64,000 nucleotides of DNA from CAVRXQ01 sp963725215. Lineage in GTDB: Bacteria > Actinomycetota > Acidimicrobiia > Acidimicrobiales > Bog-793. Position 1 is the stretch's first letter, and each line of letters starts with the position of its first letter. The notes under the pieces were generated by a model. The model had not been told where the DNA came from. It did no database searches and saw nothing but the letters and a program-made list of their open reading frames with translations. Of this stretch, positions 52,340-60,923 are shown piece by piece. The translations under genes and the position numbers were made by a program. The stretch covers positions 206,065 to 270,064 of the forward strand of contig CAVRXQ010000006.1 in NCBI GenBank assembly GCA_963725215.1. The letters are read 5' to 3'.

Positions 52340-52806
52340 CGACCGGGTGCCACAACGATCGTGACTGGGTCGGCTTCGTCGACGAGGTCATTCCCGAGTC
52401 AGACGTCTTCGACTGGGTCGGACAACGTGACTGCGGAGCGATCGCAACCTTTTCGGGCACGGTGCGGGACCATTCGGAGGATCGCCCACCGATCGTCGCC
52501 GTCGAGTACGACGCGTACCGCGAGCATCTCCCAACCCGCCTGGACGCGGTCGCCGGCGCGGCGAGGAAACGCTGGCCCGACCTTGGACGGGTCGCCCTCA
52601 TCCATCGTCTCGGTCGCCTCGAAGTCGGCGAATCCTCGGTGTTGATCGCCGTCTCGGCGCCGCATCGGAAGGAAGCGTTCGAGGCGGCGCGCTTTCTCAT
52701 CGACACGGTGAAGACCTCAGCGCCGATCTGGAAGCGGGAGCACTGGGAAGGCGGCTCTGACTGGGTGTCCGACGAGCACGATCTCGTCGACGTCGAGGGA
52801 GGTTGA
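52336..52806 (+). CDS. moaE: Molybdopterin synthase large subunit MoaE
   Basis: With MoaD converts cyclic pyranopterin monophosphate to molybdopterin. The protein has 156 residues with GAIATFSGTVRDHSEDRP, VEYDAYRE, IHRLGRLEVGESSVLIAVS and the catalytic Lys in PIWKREHWEGG. GTG 52336 overlaps mobA, and moaD begins at the base after its stop. Confidence 0.95.
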   Translation: MTTGCHNDRDWVGFVDEVIPESDVFDWVGQRDCGAIATFSGTVRDHSEDRPPIVAVEYDAYREHLPTRLDAVAGAARKRWPDLGRVALIHRLGRLEVGESSVLIAVSAPHRKEAFEAARFLIDTVKTSAPIWKREHWEGGSDWVSDEHDLVDVEGG

Positions 52807-53043
52807 TTGGCGCGGGTCCGACTGTTCGGCCGCGCCGCACAAGCCGCCGGCACCGCCCTAGATGACATCTCCGCCGAAACCGTCGGCGGCGTGCTCGAGC
52901 AGGCGCGCGTCCGCTACGGCGAGGAATACGTGCGAGTCGCCGCGACGTGCAGGGTCTGGCTGAACGGCACCGACGCGCGGATGACCGATCCGGTACGGCC
53001 CGATGACGAGGTAGCGCTGCTGCCCCCGGTGTCGGGCGGCTAG
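52807..53043 (+). CDS. moaD: Molybdopterin synthase small subunit MoaD
   Basis: A ubiquitin-like sulfur carrier of 78 residues ending in the required Gly-Gly (LLPPVSGG). It has RLFGRAAQAAG and RPDDEVALLPP. TTG 52807 directly follows the moaE stop, so the two subunits are translationally coupled. Confidence 0.92.
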   Translation: MARVRLFGRAAQAAGTALDDISAETVGGVLEQARVRYGEEYVRVAATCRVWLNGTDARMTDPVRPDDEVALLPPVSGG

Positions 53044-53125
53044 GCGCGCGACATCACCTCACGCCCGGTAGGCGCGGGGCTGCTGGGCGGCCAGTTCGAT
53101 GTCCCAGCTGTGACACGCTGAGAGC

Positions 53126-53508
53126 ATGCGGACTCGGACGAAAGGAATGTGGTGGGGATGCGCTATCGAAGCTCCGGACCCCGATGAGTTAGCGAGCTTC
53201 TACTCCCAACTGCTCGGATGGCCGATTAGTCACCAAGAACCGGGGACGGCCATTCTCGCCGCGGCCGAGGGGTCTACCTACATCGTGTTCCAGCAAGCGA
53301 CCGGCTACCGGGCCCCCGTGTGGCCGCCAGTAGGCGAGGGTCAGCGTCCGATGATGCACCTCGACTTCCAGGTCGGCGACCTCGATTCGGCAGTCACTGA
53401 AGCGATCGCCCTCGGAGCGAGAGTGGCCGGGCACAAGCGCAAGAGAACGTCCGGGTGCTCTTCGATCCGGCCGGGCACCCGTTCTGCCTCTGCCGAGACG
53501 ACGACTAA
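53126..53508 (+). pseudogene. Glyoxalase/VOC-family protein with a frameshift near its 3' end
   Basis: A VOC-fold protein of about 125 residues: WWGCAIEAPDPDELASFYSQ, LLGWPISHQEPG and MMHLDFQVGDLDSAV. After about residue 105 (near 53440) the matching end ENVRVLFDPAGHPFCLCRDD is in another frame and stops at 53508; the uninterrupted frame instead runs on to 53539 with an Arg/Ser/Thr-rich tail unlike the family. A one-base change would repair it. The role is unknown; the gene is not part of molybdenum metabolism. Confidence 0.72.
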
Positions 53509-53540
53509 TCGCAGGAACCTTCCTCGGCGCAGCCTGTGAG

Positions 53541-54053
53541 TCACGTCCTCGGTTCTTCCGACGTGTGACTTTCGTTGTGGACGTGTCCGTGGCCGGGCTG
53601 GCCGGCCAGGACGTCGAGCGCGTGGGGGAGGACGTCGACCACCGCCTCGAGGAATTGCACCGCGCCTGACGGGGAGCCCGGGGTGTTGAGGACGATCGCT
53701 TTGCCGCGTGTGCCGGCGATCGCCCGCGAGAGTCGACCGGCGGGCTCCGACCGACGCATCGCTTCGGCGAGCCCGGGCGCGAGGCGGTCGAGGGTCGCCG
53801 CCGTCGCCTCCGGCGTGACGTCCCTCGGAGCGAAGCCGGTGCCTCCCGTCGTGACGACGAGACCGTGAAAACCCTCCGTGAGCTCCGTCAATGCTTCGGC
53901 GACGGGATCGATTCCGTCTTCGGCGACGCGGACCTCGACGACCGTGAAACCTTCCCGGGCGAGCCGTTCGGCGAGGGCAGGTCCCGCGAGATCGACGGCC
54001 GAACCCCGGGCGACGGAGTCGGAGACGGTGAGGATCTTCGCCGAGTACGTCAC
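53541..54053 (-). CDS. Molybdopterin adenylyltransferase (MogA/MoaB family)
   Basis: Adenylylates molybdopterin before molybdenum insertion. About 170 residues from GTG 54053; the longer frame to 54104 adds a poorly conserved leader. Signatures: ILTVSDSVARGSAVDLAGP, VVTTGGTGFAPRDVTPEAT and VLNTPGSPSGAV. The C-terminus is His-rich (GHGHVHNESH), which may bind a metal. Divergent from the DUF6457 gene. Confidence 0.9.
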   Translation of the reverse strand: MTYSAKILTVSDSVARGSAVDLAGPALAERLAREGFTVVEVRVAEDGIDPVAEALTELTEGFHGLVVTTGGTGFAPRDVTPEATAATLDRLAPGLAEAMRRSEPAGRLSRAIAGTRGKAIVLNTPGSPSGAVQFLEAVVDVLPHALDVLAGQPGHGHVHNESHTSEEPRT

Positions 54054-54103
54054 GACCTCGGACAGTACTGAGACGCGCCGCGTAGCATCGGAAGGTCGTG
54101 ACA

Positions 54104-54331
54104 ATGAGCACGTCCGAATGGCTCAGCCGGTACGCATCCGCGCTCGGGGTTGACCCACCTAGTGAGGACGACCAGAACGCGCTGCTTGAGCTCGCGGCGA
54201 CCGCGGCGCACACGTCCGACCGGCTCGCGGCACCCCTCACGTGCTGGCTCGCAGCACGATCGGGAAAGAGCGTGAGCGTCGCGTTGGAGACCGCAGTGGC
54301 GCTCGCGGCGGAGGTCGACGAGGGGAGCTGA
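54104..54331 (+). CDS. DUF6457-type small protein
   Basis: A small protein of about 75 residues with SEWLSRYASALGVDPPSEDD, LLELAATAAHTSDRLAAPLT and CWLAARSG. This pattern is that of DUF6457, found near mobA and related genes in actinobacteria. ATG 54104 was chosen; GTG 54098 is an alternative. Function unknown, but its neighbourhood suggests a link to molybdenum cofactor. Confidence 0.72.
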   Translation: MSTSEWLSRYASALGVDPPSEDDQNALLELAATAAHTSDRLAAPLTCWLAARSGKSVSVALETAVALAAEVDEGS

Positions 54332-54385
54332 GCGCCAGCTCCTAGCCGCATTCTCCTGGCTGTTCGGCCGTACAACACGCATTTT

Positions 54386-54403
54386 CGGCTGAACCCGGCT
54401 GAA
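54386..54403. repeat. Tandem direct repeat CGGCTGAA, ten-base period
   Basis: Two copies (54386-54393, 54396-54403) lie 20-37 bases upstream of the -10 box of the Mop-domain regulator gene; a plausible activator or repressor site. Confidence 0.4.
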
Positions 54404-54422
54404 TTCCCAGCGGTTGCTGGCC

Positions 54423-54428
54423 TAACAT
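54423..54428 (+). promoter_or_regulatory. Leaderless-type -10 box (TAACAT)
   Basis: TAACAT ends six bases before GTG 54435. It would drive the mop regulator-modA transcript. Confidence 0.5.
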
Positions 54429-54434
54429 CGTCTG

Positions 54435-54848
54435 GTGGAGTCGTACTCGACAACCGAGGCCGCCGAACTACTCGGCGTGAGCGCGGACACCGTGCGCAGG
54501 TGGGTGGCCGCGGGTCGGCTCCGCGCGTTGCCGTCCGAAGGCGCGCGCCACTTGATTGCCGGCGACGAGCTCGCCCGCTTCGCCACCGCGCACGCGTCTG
54601 CCCCCGAACCGCGTGCCCTCGGCGCGACCTCGGCGCGGAATCGCTTTGTCGGCCTCGTCACCGCGGTCAAGACGGACGGGGTGATGGCGCAGGTCGACCT
54701 CGTGAGCGGGGCCCATCGCCTCGTTGCGCTGATCAGCGCGGAAGCCACCGAAGAGCTTGGACTCGCGCCGGGGGCGCTCGCTGTCGCGACGGTGAAGGCC
54801 ACGAACGTCGTCATCGAACGATCAGACCCAAGGCGGACGTCAACTTGA
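54435..54848 (+). CDS. Molybdate-responsive HTH-TOBE (Mop) regulator
   Basis: A 137-residue protein. The N-terminal MerR-like HTH of the excisionase type (STTEAAELLGVSADTVRRWV) is joined to a Mop/TOBE domain (NRFVGLVTAVKTDGVMAQVD, LISAEATEELGLAPGA, ATVKATNVVIE) that binds oxyanions. This layout is that of small actinobacterial molybdate sensors. The stop overlaps the modA start, so it probably controls the transporter in response to molybdate or tungstate. Confidence 0.88.
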   Translation: MESYSTTEAAELLGVSADTVRRWVAAGRLRALPSEGARHLIAGDELARFATAHASAPEPRALGATSARNRFVGLVTAVKTDGVMAQVDLVSGAHRLVALISAEATEELGLAPGALAVATVKATNVVIERSDPRRTST

Positions 54849-55729
54849 CCAAGCGGCGTCAACTCTCCGTTTTCGCGGCGACGATCCTCGCGGCGACAAC
54901 GCTGGCGGTGGGCATCACCGCGGGATTTGCGAACGCCACACAGAAGCGGGGTGACGTCGACGTCCTGTACGCGGGGTCGCTTCTCAGATTGATGGAGACA
55001 CGCTTCGGACCGGCGTTCGATAAAGCCTCGAGATATCGCTTCGTCGGCTTCGCTGCGGGTTCGACGGAGCTGGCCAACGAGGTGAAGGCGAGTGTGCGCA
55101 CCGGTGACGTATTCGTCTCGGCAAGCCCGACCGCTGATCTCGCGCTCGAAGGCAAAGCGAACGGTGCATGGGTCTCTTGGTACGCGTCGTTCGCGTCATC
55201 GCCCCTCGTGCTCGGCTACGACCCGCACGGTCGCTTCGCGAGCGCCCTGCGGTCACGTCCTTGGTACGACGTCGTGACCAAGGCGGGATTCCATGTCGGC
55301 CGGACGGATCCGACCTTGGATCCGAAAGGTGTCCTGACCGTGACCGCGATTCGAGAGACGGCTCAAAAGACCGGCGATCGGAAGCTGCTCTCGATCCTGA
55401 AGACCGATTCCGGAGTGTTCCCAGAAGAAACACTGCTCGGTCGTCTCGAAGCTGGTCAGCTCGACGCGGGGTTCTTCTATCTCGACGAAGCGCGAGCGGC
55501 GGGGATACCAACCATCTCGCTCGCGCCGGTCGCCCTGTCCGCGACCTACACCGTCACCGTTCTTACTCGTGCCCCGCACGAGCAAGCGGCAATCGCGTTC
55601 GTTCGGTATCTCCTCGGACACAGCGGTCGATCGATCCTGATAGCGGGGGGCCTTGACCCGCGCACGCCGGCGATCGTGCGAGGAACGCACGTCCCGTCCG
55701 CACTAGCTGGACTCGTCACAAGGGGCTGA
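54845..55729 (+). CDS. modA: Molybdate/tungstate ABC transporter substrate-binding protein
   Basis: A binding protein of about 294 residues from TTG 54845, which overlaps the regulator stop. It has a signal peptide (LSVFAATILAATTLAVGITA) and no lipobox. The solute-binding domain has VDVLYAGSLLRLMETRFGP, GFAAGSTELANEVKA and DVFVSASPTADLAL. The sequence resembles the WtpA/tungstate-binding branch as much as classical ModA, so the oxyanion preference is open. The permease-ATPase fusion follows 35 bases later. Confidence 0.87.
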   Translation: MTKRRQLSVFAATILAATTLAVGITAGFANATQKRGDVDVLYAGSLLRLMETRFGPAFDKASRYRFVGFAAGSTELANEVKASVRTGDVFVSASPTADLALEGKANGAWVSWYASFASSPLVLGYDPHGRFASALRSRPWYDVVTKAGFHVGRTDPTLDPKGVLTVTAIRETAQKTGDRKLLSILKTDSGVFPEETLLGRLEAGQLDAGFFYLDEARAAGIPTISLAPVALSATYTVTVLTRAPHEQAAIAFVRYLLGHSGRSILIAGGLDPRTPAIVRGTHVPSALAGLVTRG

Positions 55730-55764
55730 ACGAGGTCGCGCGCATCGCCCCTCGATCACAGGTA

Positions 55765-57693
55765 GTGCGACGCGACCTCATGCTCGCGAGCGCGCGCTCG
55801 CCGCTTCCCTGGCTCGGCGCGTTGCTGGCGATTTATCTCGCCTATCCGATCGTCGCGTTCTTGGTGGAGCTAGCGAGGCACCACGCGGGAGCGTTTTCCG
55901 CTCCGGGTTTGTGGTCGGCGGCGGAGGTGTCGCTCGTCACCGCGTCCGTCACCGCCCTCATTTGCGCAGTTTTCGGTGTGCCGCTCGCGTACGTGCTCGC
56001 TCACAGCTCGCGCCGCTTCGCCGCCGTCGTCTCAGCGGCCGCGTACCTACCCCTCGCCCTTCCGCCGTTGATGGCGGGGATCGTGCTGATCTCGGTGTTC
56101 GGCCCGAACACGGCCGTCGGTAGCGCCTTCGGCGGACGGCTCACGGACTCGATGGCCGGGATCGTCATCGCGCAGACCTTTGTCTCCGCGCCATTCACGA
56201 TCATCGCCTCGCGCAGCGCGTTCGGTGCGATCGATCCGTCCTTCGACGACGTGGCGGCAACTCTCGGCCTCGGTCGGGTGCGTCGATTCCTCACAGTTGC
56301 GCTGCCGATCGCGTCGAGGGCGATCGGCGCGGGTCTGTTGTTGACCTGGATGCGGGCGTTCGGTGAGTTCGGCGCGACCGTGATCGTCGCGTACCACCCC
56401 TACTCGCTCCCGGTGTACACCTACGTCAGATTTGGGGGATTCGGCCTCGCTTCCGCAAGCGGTCCGGCAGCCCTCGCGCTCGGCGCGGCGGTGGTTGTTG
56501 TCGCGATCACAAGGATCCGCCTGCCACAACGGGGCGTGGCCCGGTCGACGGTGTCACCGGCCCCGCCGCGAGCCACGCCGGCGCCGGATCCGCTTCGCTT
56601 CACGATCGACCACCGCCTGGGAGAATTCCACCTCGACCTCGCGTACGCATCGCGGTCTCGCCATCTCGCGATCCTCGGGTCTTCGGGCGCGGGAAAGACG
56701 ACGGCGTTGCGCTGCCTTGCCGGACTCGCCGGCGAACATGCCGCATCGGTTCGTCTCGGCGAACGGGTCGTGAGCACAGCTCCCCCTGAGTCGCGACGAG
56801 TCGCCTACGTTCCCCAACTTCCGACGCTGCTTCCGCATCAAGACGTCTGGCGCCAGGTGACGCTCGGCGCGAACGCGCAGCCCTCCCTCGCGGCGTACTG
56901 GATCGAAGAGTTGGGTTTGGCGGAGTACGTGGCCCGGATCCCAGAGAAGCTGTCGGGAGGGCAGCAACACCGCGTCGCGCTCTGCCGGGCGTTAGCCACC
57001 GATCCGGAGATCATGCTCCTCGACGAGCCGTTTACCGCGCTCGATGCCCCAGTTCGGATGGACGCGCGCAGGGCCTTGCGCGCGCTCCAACGAAACGGCG
57101 GGTTCGTGAGCGTGTTGGTCACGCACGATCCTGAAGAGGCCGCGTACTTGGCAGATGAGATCTTGGTGATCGATCACGGCGGCTTGCTGCAAGCCGGAAG
57201 TGTGAGCGAATTGTTCGCCCGCCCTTCCTCGCCACACGTCGCGCGGATCCTTGGAATCGTAAACGTCAACGTCGGTCGGGTCGTCTCGCCTGGTCGCATA
57301 GAGACCGCCGGCTTCGTCGTGGAAAGTGAGGACGCGGCTGGAGTTGATCCCGGCACCCTTGTGGCATGGTGCGTGCGTCCTGAGCGTGTGGTCCTGCGGC
57401 GCAGTCTCGCCGGTGACGAGGGCGGGGTGGCGACGGTGACAGACGTCGCGGATCTCGGTTGGGTGCGGGAGCTCCGCGTCCGCGTCGGTGACGGATTCGA
57501 GCTCGTCACGCGGACAAACGATCAGGCGACGCCTCCTGTCGGGGAACGGTGTGCAATCGAAATCGAACCAGAGGCCGTGGTCGCTTGGCGGGCCGGATCT
57601 CTCGCTCAACCGGAGATGTCGGGCCTCGAGTGTTTCGGTGGGGAGGAGAAGAAGGCTCAAGCGATCGGAACGACCGGTTGGACGATCGCCTGA
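55765..57693 (+). CDS. Fused molybdate ABC transporter permease and ATPase (ModB-ModC)
   Basis: A 642-residue single chain. Residues 1-255 are the permease with five or six helices and the EAA loop (AATLGLGRVRRF). Residues 270-480 are the ATPase: Walker A GSSGAGKTTALRC (about 310), signature LSGGQQHRVALCRALA, Walker B IMLLDEPFTALDAP and H-loop VTHDPEEA. The C-terminal 130 residues form a TOBE-like domain. The two functions are separate genes in most bacteria. It is complete, and its end abuts the convergent moaA stop. Confidence 0.9.
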   Translation: MRRDLMLASARSPLPWLGALLAIYLAYPIVAFLVELARHHAGAFSAPGLWSAAEVSLVTASVTALICAVFGVPLAYVLAHSSRRFAAVVSAAAYLPLALPPLMAGIVLISVFGPNTAVGSAFGGRLTDSMAGIVIAQTFVSAPFTIIASRSAFGAIDPSFDDVAATLGLGRVRRFLTVALPIASRAIGAGLLLTWMRAFGEFGATVIVAYHPYSLPVYTYVRFGGFGLASASGPAALALGAAVVVVAITRIRLPQRGVARSTVSPAPPRATPAPDPLRFTIDHRLGEFHLDLAYASRSRHLAILGSSGAGKTTALRCLAGLAGEHAASVRLGERVVSTAPPESRRVAYVPQLPTLLPHQDVWRQVTLGANAQPSLAAYWIEELGLAEYVARIPEKLSGGQQHRVALCRALATDPEIMLLDEPFTALDAPVRMDARRALRALQRNGGFVSVLVTHDPEEAAYLADEILVIDHGGLLQAGSVSELFARPSSPHVARILGIVNVNVGRVVSPGRIETAGFVVESEDAAGVDPGTLVAWCVRPERVVLRRSLAGDEGGVATVTDVADLGWVRELRVRVGDGFELVTRTNDQATPPVGERCAIEIEPEAVVAWRAGSLAQPEMSGLECFGGEEKKAQAIGTTGWTIA

Positions 57694-58755
57694 TCAGCCG
57701 CCGATCATCGACATCGACCGCACGGGTTTCAGAAAACCGGGGTCGTTGATCCCGTGGCCGGGGTGCTTCCCCCACACGCAGCGTCGAATCTCGAGCGCGA
57801 CGGCCTCGTCGCTTCCGCCGGCTCGCATCAGGTCGCGGATCGGTACCTCGTCGTCGGAGAACAGGCAGTTGCGGATCGCACCGTCGGCCGTGAGCCGCAA
57901 GCGGTTGCACGCGCCGCAAAATGCCCGCGTCACCGACGCGATCACGCCAATCTCACCCGGAGCTCCATCTGCGAATCGGAAGCGGTCCGCTGGCTCATGT
58001 CCGCTGCGGAGAGGATCGAGTGCCACGAGCGGGTACGTGTCATTGATCGTCGCAAGGACCGACTCGCTCGGGACAACGGCGTCGCGGCTCCACAACCCGG
58101 TCGCGTCGAGCGGCATGAATTCGATGAAACGAACCGTCCGTCCCGTCTCTCGGGCGTGTATCGCGAAGTCCAGCACCTCGTCATCGTTCACACCCCCGAT
58201 CAAAACGACATTGATCTTCACGGGTCGCAGTCCGGCGGCCTCGGCGGCGCCCATTGACTCGAGCACGCGGCTGAGTTCGCCGCGGCGACGGATCTCGGCA
58301 TATCGCTCATTGCGCAGCGAATCGCAACTGACGTTCACCCGTGTCAGTCCCGCCTCAGCGAGCGGGCGAGCGAGTTCGGCGAGACCCGTTCCGTTCGTCG
58401 TCATCGCGAGTTCGTCGAAGCCCACCTCGGAGAGTTGAGAGACGAGTTCGACGACGCCCTTGCGCACGAGGGGTTCACCGCCTGTGATGCGCGCCGTACG
58501 GACTCCGATTGAACGAGCGACGCGCGCGATCCTGGCGATCTCCTCGAAGGTGAGGATCTCTGCGCGGGGGCGGAAGACGATCTTTTCGTCGGGCAGGCAG
58601 TAGACGCAGCGGAGGTTGCATCGATCCGTGATCGACAGTCGCAGGTCGGTGTGCACGCGTCCGAAGCGATCGACGAGCGGGCCGTGCGTGGGCATCCCCT
58701 TCGCTTCGCCACCCGCGCGTCGGAATGTGACGGGGGACGAGGTCACGGTATCCAT
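57694..58755 (-). CDS. moaA: GTP 3',8-cyclase MoaA
   Basis: Radical SAM enzyme starting molybdopterin synthesis from GTP. The protein has 353 residues with the SAM cluster CNLRCVYC (about 46-53), ITGGEPLVRKG, the second cluster CGACNRLRLTADG with a further Cys in NCLF, and the C-terminal GG (MIGG) needed for activity. Its start overlaps the moeA stop by 13 bases, so the two are coupled. Confidence 0.96.
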   Translation of the reverse strand: MDTVTSSPVTFRRAGGEAKGMPTHGPLVDRFGRVHTDLRLSITDRCNLRCVYCLPDEKIVFRPRAEILTFEEIARIARVARSIGVRTARITGGEPLVRKGVVELVSQLSEVGFDELAMTTNGTGLAELARPLAEAGLTRVNVSCDSLRNERYAEIRRRGELSRVLESMGAAEAAGLRPVKINVVLIGGVNDDEVLDFAIHARETGRTVRFIEFMPLDATGLWSRDAVVPSESVLATINDTYPLVALDPLRSGHEPADRFRFADGAPGEIGVIASVTRAFCGACNRLRLTADGAIRNCLFSDDEVPIRDLMRAGGSDEAVALEIRRCVWGKHPGHGINDPGFLKPVRSMSMIGG

Positions 58756-59996
58756 TGCTCGGCGCTTTCGGGAACAAGGCCGTCGTCGCGCAAAACGAGA
58801 ACGTCGACACGCCCGCCGGCGGGCACGCCGTCTCCGTCGGGAAGGACCGCGAGGGCATTCGCCTCCGCGAGGCCACGGAGCTGGTGTGAGCCCTGACCTC
58901 CGGTGGGGCGCGCTTCAATCGTCCCGTCGTCGAGACGTCGCAGTCGGACCCGTACGAAATGTGTCTTCCCATCGTGTTCTCGCGGCAGACCATCCGGCGC
59001 GAAGGCGGTGACAAGGGGTCGATCAATCTTGCGATGCCCCGCCATCGCCCGAAGCGCCGGACGCACGAGCAACTCGTAGGAGACGAGTGCGGACACCGGA
59101 TTGCCCGGAAGTCCGAATACCGGGACACCCGGATCGCCAACGACTCCGAAGGCAAAGGGTTTCGCGGGACGGATCGCGATTTGTAGGGAAGTCATCGACG
59201 AGGCACCGAGCTTCCTGAGCGCGTCGGCAAGGAAATCGTGATCACCGACGCTGACCCCACCGACGGTCACGACGGCATCCGCGCGCTGTGCACCAATCCC
59301 AATCGCGCTGGCGATCGACGACGTTTCGTCGGCAGCCGATCCGAGATCGACAGGGGAGAAACCGTCAGTTTGCAGGCGAGCAGTGAGGGTAGGGCGATTC
59401 GAGTCACGAATCTTTCCAGGCACGAGCGGAGAGTCGTCGGTGATGAGCTCATCGCCCGTCGACAAGACGGCGACGCGCGCGCGAGGAACTGCCCGGACGA
59501 AGGGCACTCCGGCGCTTACGAGGACGCCGAGGTGCGCGGGGGTGAGTTCGGTTCCTCGGGTAAAGCACAGCTCACCAGCGGCGACGTCGTCTCCGGCGCG
59601 TCGGATGTTCTCATCGCCGTTCAACGGAACAGTGATCTCGACCTGTCCCGGGCCGAGTTCGCGGGAGAGTTCGATCATGCAGACGGCGTCGGCACCGTTG
59701 GGGACTGGCGCCCCGGTCATAATCCGCTGGGCCGACCCCGGCGGGAGCTCGGAAAGCGCTTCGTCACCAGCGTGAGTAGTTCCTACGACACGAAGCGATA
59801 CCGGGGCCGATTCGGTATCTCCGCTGCGCAGGGCGTATCCGTCCATCGCGGAGTTTGCGAATGGCGGAACAGAATCGATCGCCACGGCGTCTTCGGCGAG
59901 CACGCAACCCAGTGCGTCCGAGAGCGGCAGCGATGCCGCGGTGAGCAGGGGACAAGCGCGAATGACGTAATCCCTCGCCTTACGGAGCCCAATCAG
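58743..59996 (-). CDS. moeA: Molybdopterin molybdenumtransferase MoeA, probable non-ATG start
   Basis: Inserts molybdate into adenylylated molybdopterin. The core has VPPFANSAMDGYALR, PGSAQRIMTGAPVP, VSTGDELI, TVGGVSVGDHDF and VFGLPGNPVSALVS. The first ATG/GTG/TTG in frame (GTG 59903) would remove about 30 conserved residues (GLRKARDYVIRACPLLTAAS and LPLSDALG). These are encoded upstream, where only CTG (59996) or ATT (59993) can start, 9-12 bases after GGGAGG; TGA closes the frame shortly before. About 417 residues from CTG. Confidence 0.88.
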   Translation of the reverse strand: MIGLRKARDYVIRACPLLTAASLPLSDALGCVLAEDAVAIDSVPPFANSAMDGYALRSGDTESAPVSLRVVGTTHAGDEALSELPPGSAQRIMTGAPVPNGADAVCMIELSRELGPGQVEITVPLNGDENIRRAGDDVAAGELCFTRGTELTPAHLGVLVSAGVPFVRAVPRARVAVLSTGDELITDDSPLVPGKIRDSNRPTLTARLQTDGFSPVDLGSAADETSSIASAIGIGAQRADAVVTVGGVSVGDHDFLADALRKLGASSMTSLQIAIRPAKPFAFGVVGDPGVPVFGLPGNPVSALVSYELLVRPALRAMAGHRKIDRPLVTAFAPDGLPREHDGKTHFVRVRLRRLDDGTIEARPTGGQGSHQLRGLAEANALAVLPDGDGVPAGGRVDVLVLRDDGLVPESAEQWIP

Positions 59997-60229
59997 TGCG
60001 AATCGCCTCCCACGCCCGAGGTCACCTGCGTATCAGCATCGCGCCACCAACCATTCCGACGGAACTGACGCTACCGAGACCCCGGACACAAAGAGCTCCG
60101 CTTACGGATCCGTCATCGCTCCAAAGACACGTGGAAGGCGACAACGGCGAAGCGCCAAACGTCTCTTCGTTGTCGACCCGGCCCGTGCCAGACAGTCTCG
60201 GACGTCTGAAGAAGTAGCCTTCGCGCCGC

Positions 60230-60303
60230 GGGCGCTTGGCTCAGGTGGTTAGAGCGCAGCCTTCACACGGCTGAGGTCGGCGGTTCGAGTCCGCCAGCGC
60301 CCA
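60230..60303 (+). tRNA. tRNA-Val(CAC)
   Basis: A perfect cloverleaf of 74 bases: acceptor GGGCGCT/AGCGCCC, D arm GCTC/GAGC, anticodon stem CAGCC/GGCTG around TTCACAC (anticodon CAC), T arm GGCGG TTCGAGT CCGCC, discriminator A. CCA is not encoded. Confidence 0.97.
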
Positions 60304-60363
60304 CTCCCTTCGCTCTGGTGAAACCACATTTCCGGGAGTCACCATCGGACGTCTTCGCACCGC

Positions 60364-60648
60364 GTGCGCGATACAGGTTTATCAGTCGGTATCGATGCTG
60401 GGCAGTGCCGCATTGTCGAGATCGCGGGAGCTCTCACGATTGTCGGTACGACCGTCGTCGGCGCAGTCCGGATGGTCAATTCTGCAATTGAACCTTGGGA
60501 AACGATCGTCAACGTCTATCTAGGCGAGTACCTCGAAAGGGCTCTCGCAAGGTCTCAGGTGAAGCTGGAGTCAGTACACCGTGAATACCGGAGCACGAAG
60601 GAATACCCGGAGGGACAAGAGGTCTACAACGTGAAATTCAAGCCCTAG
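60364..60648 (+). CDS. Hypothetical protein
   Basis: An open frame of 94 residues after tRNA-Val with no recognised relatives. It has a weakly hydrophobic stretch (RIVEIAGALTIVGTTVVGAV) and an amphipathic, charged second half (EYLERALARSQVKLESVHRE). There is no clear ribosome-binding site. Surrounding sequence is non-coding on both sides, so it may be a chance frame or a small recently acquired gene. Confidence 0.35.
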   Translation: MRDTGLSVGIDAGQCRIVEIAGALTIVGTTVVGAVRMVNSAIEPWETIVNVYLGEYLERALARSQVKLESVHREYRSTKEYPEGQEVYNVKFKP

Positions 60649-60923
60649 GGCTCTTCTGATTCTCCGCCTGCTTCTTCCCAGACACGAAATCGCCAGTCGC
60701 ACATTTGTGACATCGGCCCTCCGACACGCATCCGTTGTCATCGCGGTGTCATCGCAACTCTACGAATCGGCCCTCTTTGGCCTCTCTAAACCACATCCGG
60801 GAGGAACGCGCGCCCATCGTGACCTGCTCGGACTCCTCAGGCTCGCGCGAGCCGGTCGTGACGTTAGGCCCTCGCTGAACCCGAAGAACCGGCGCAAGAT
60901 CTCGCGGAACTGGAGGTTCGAAC

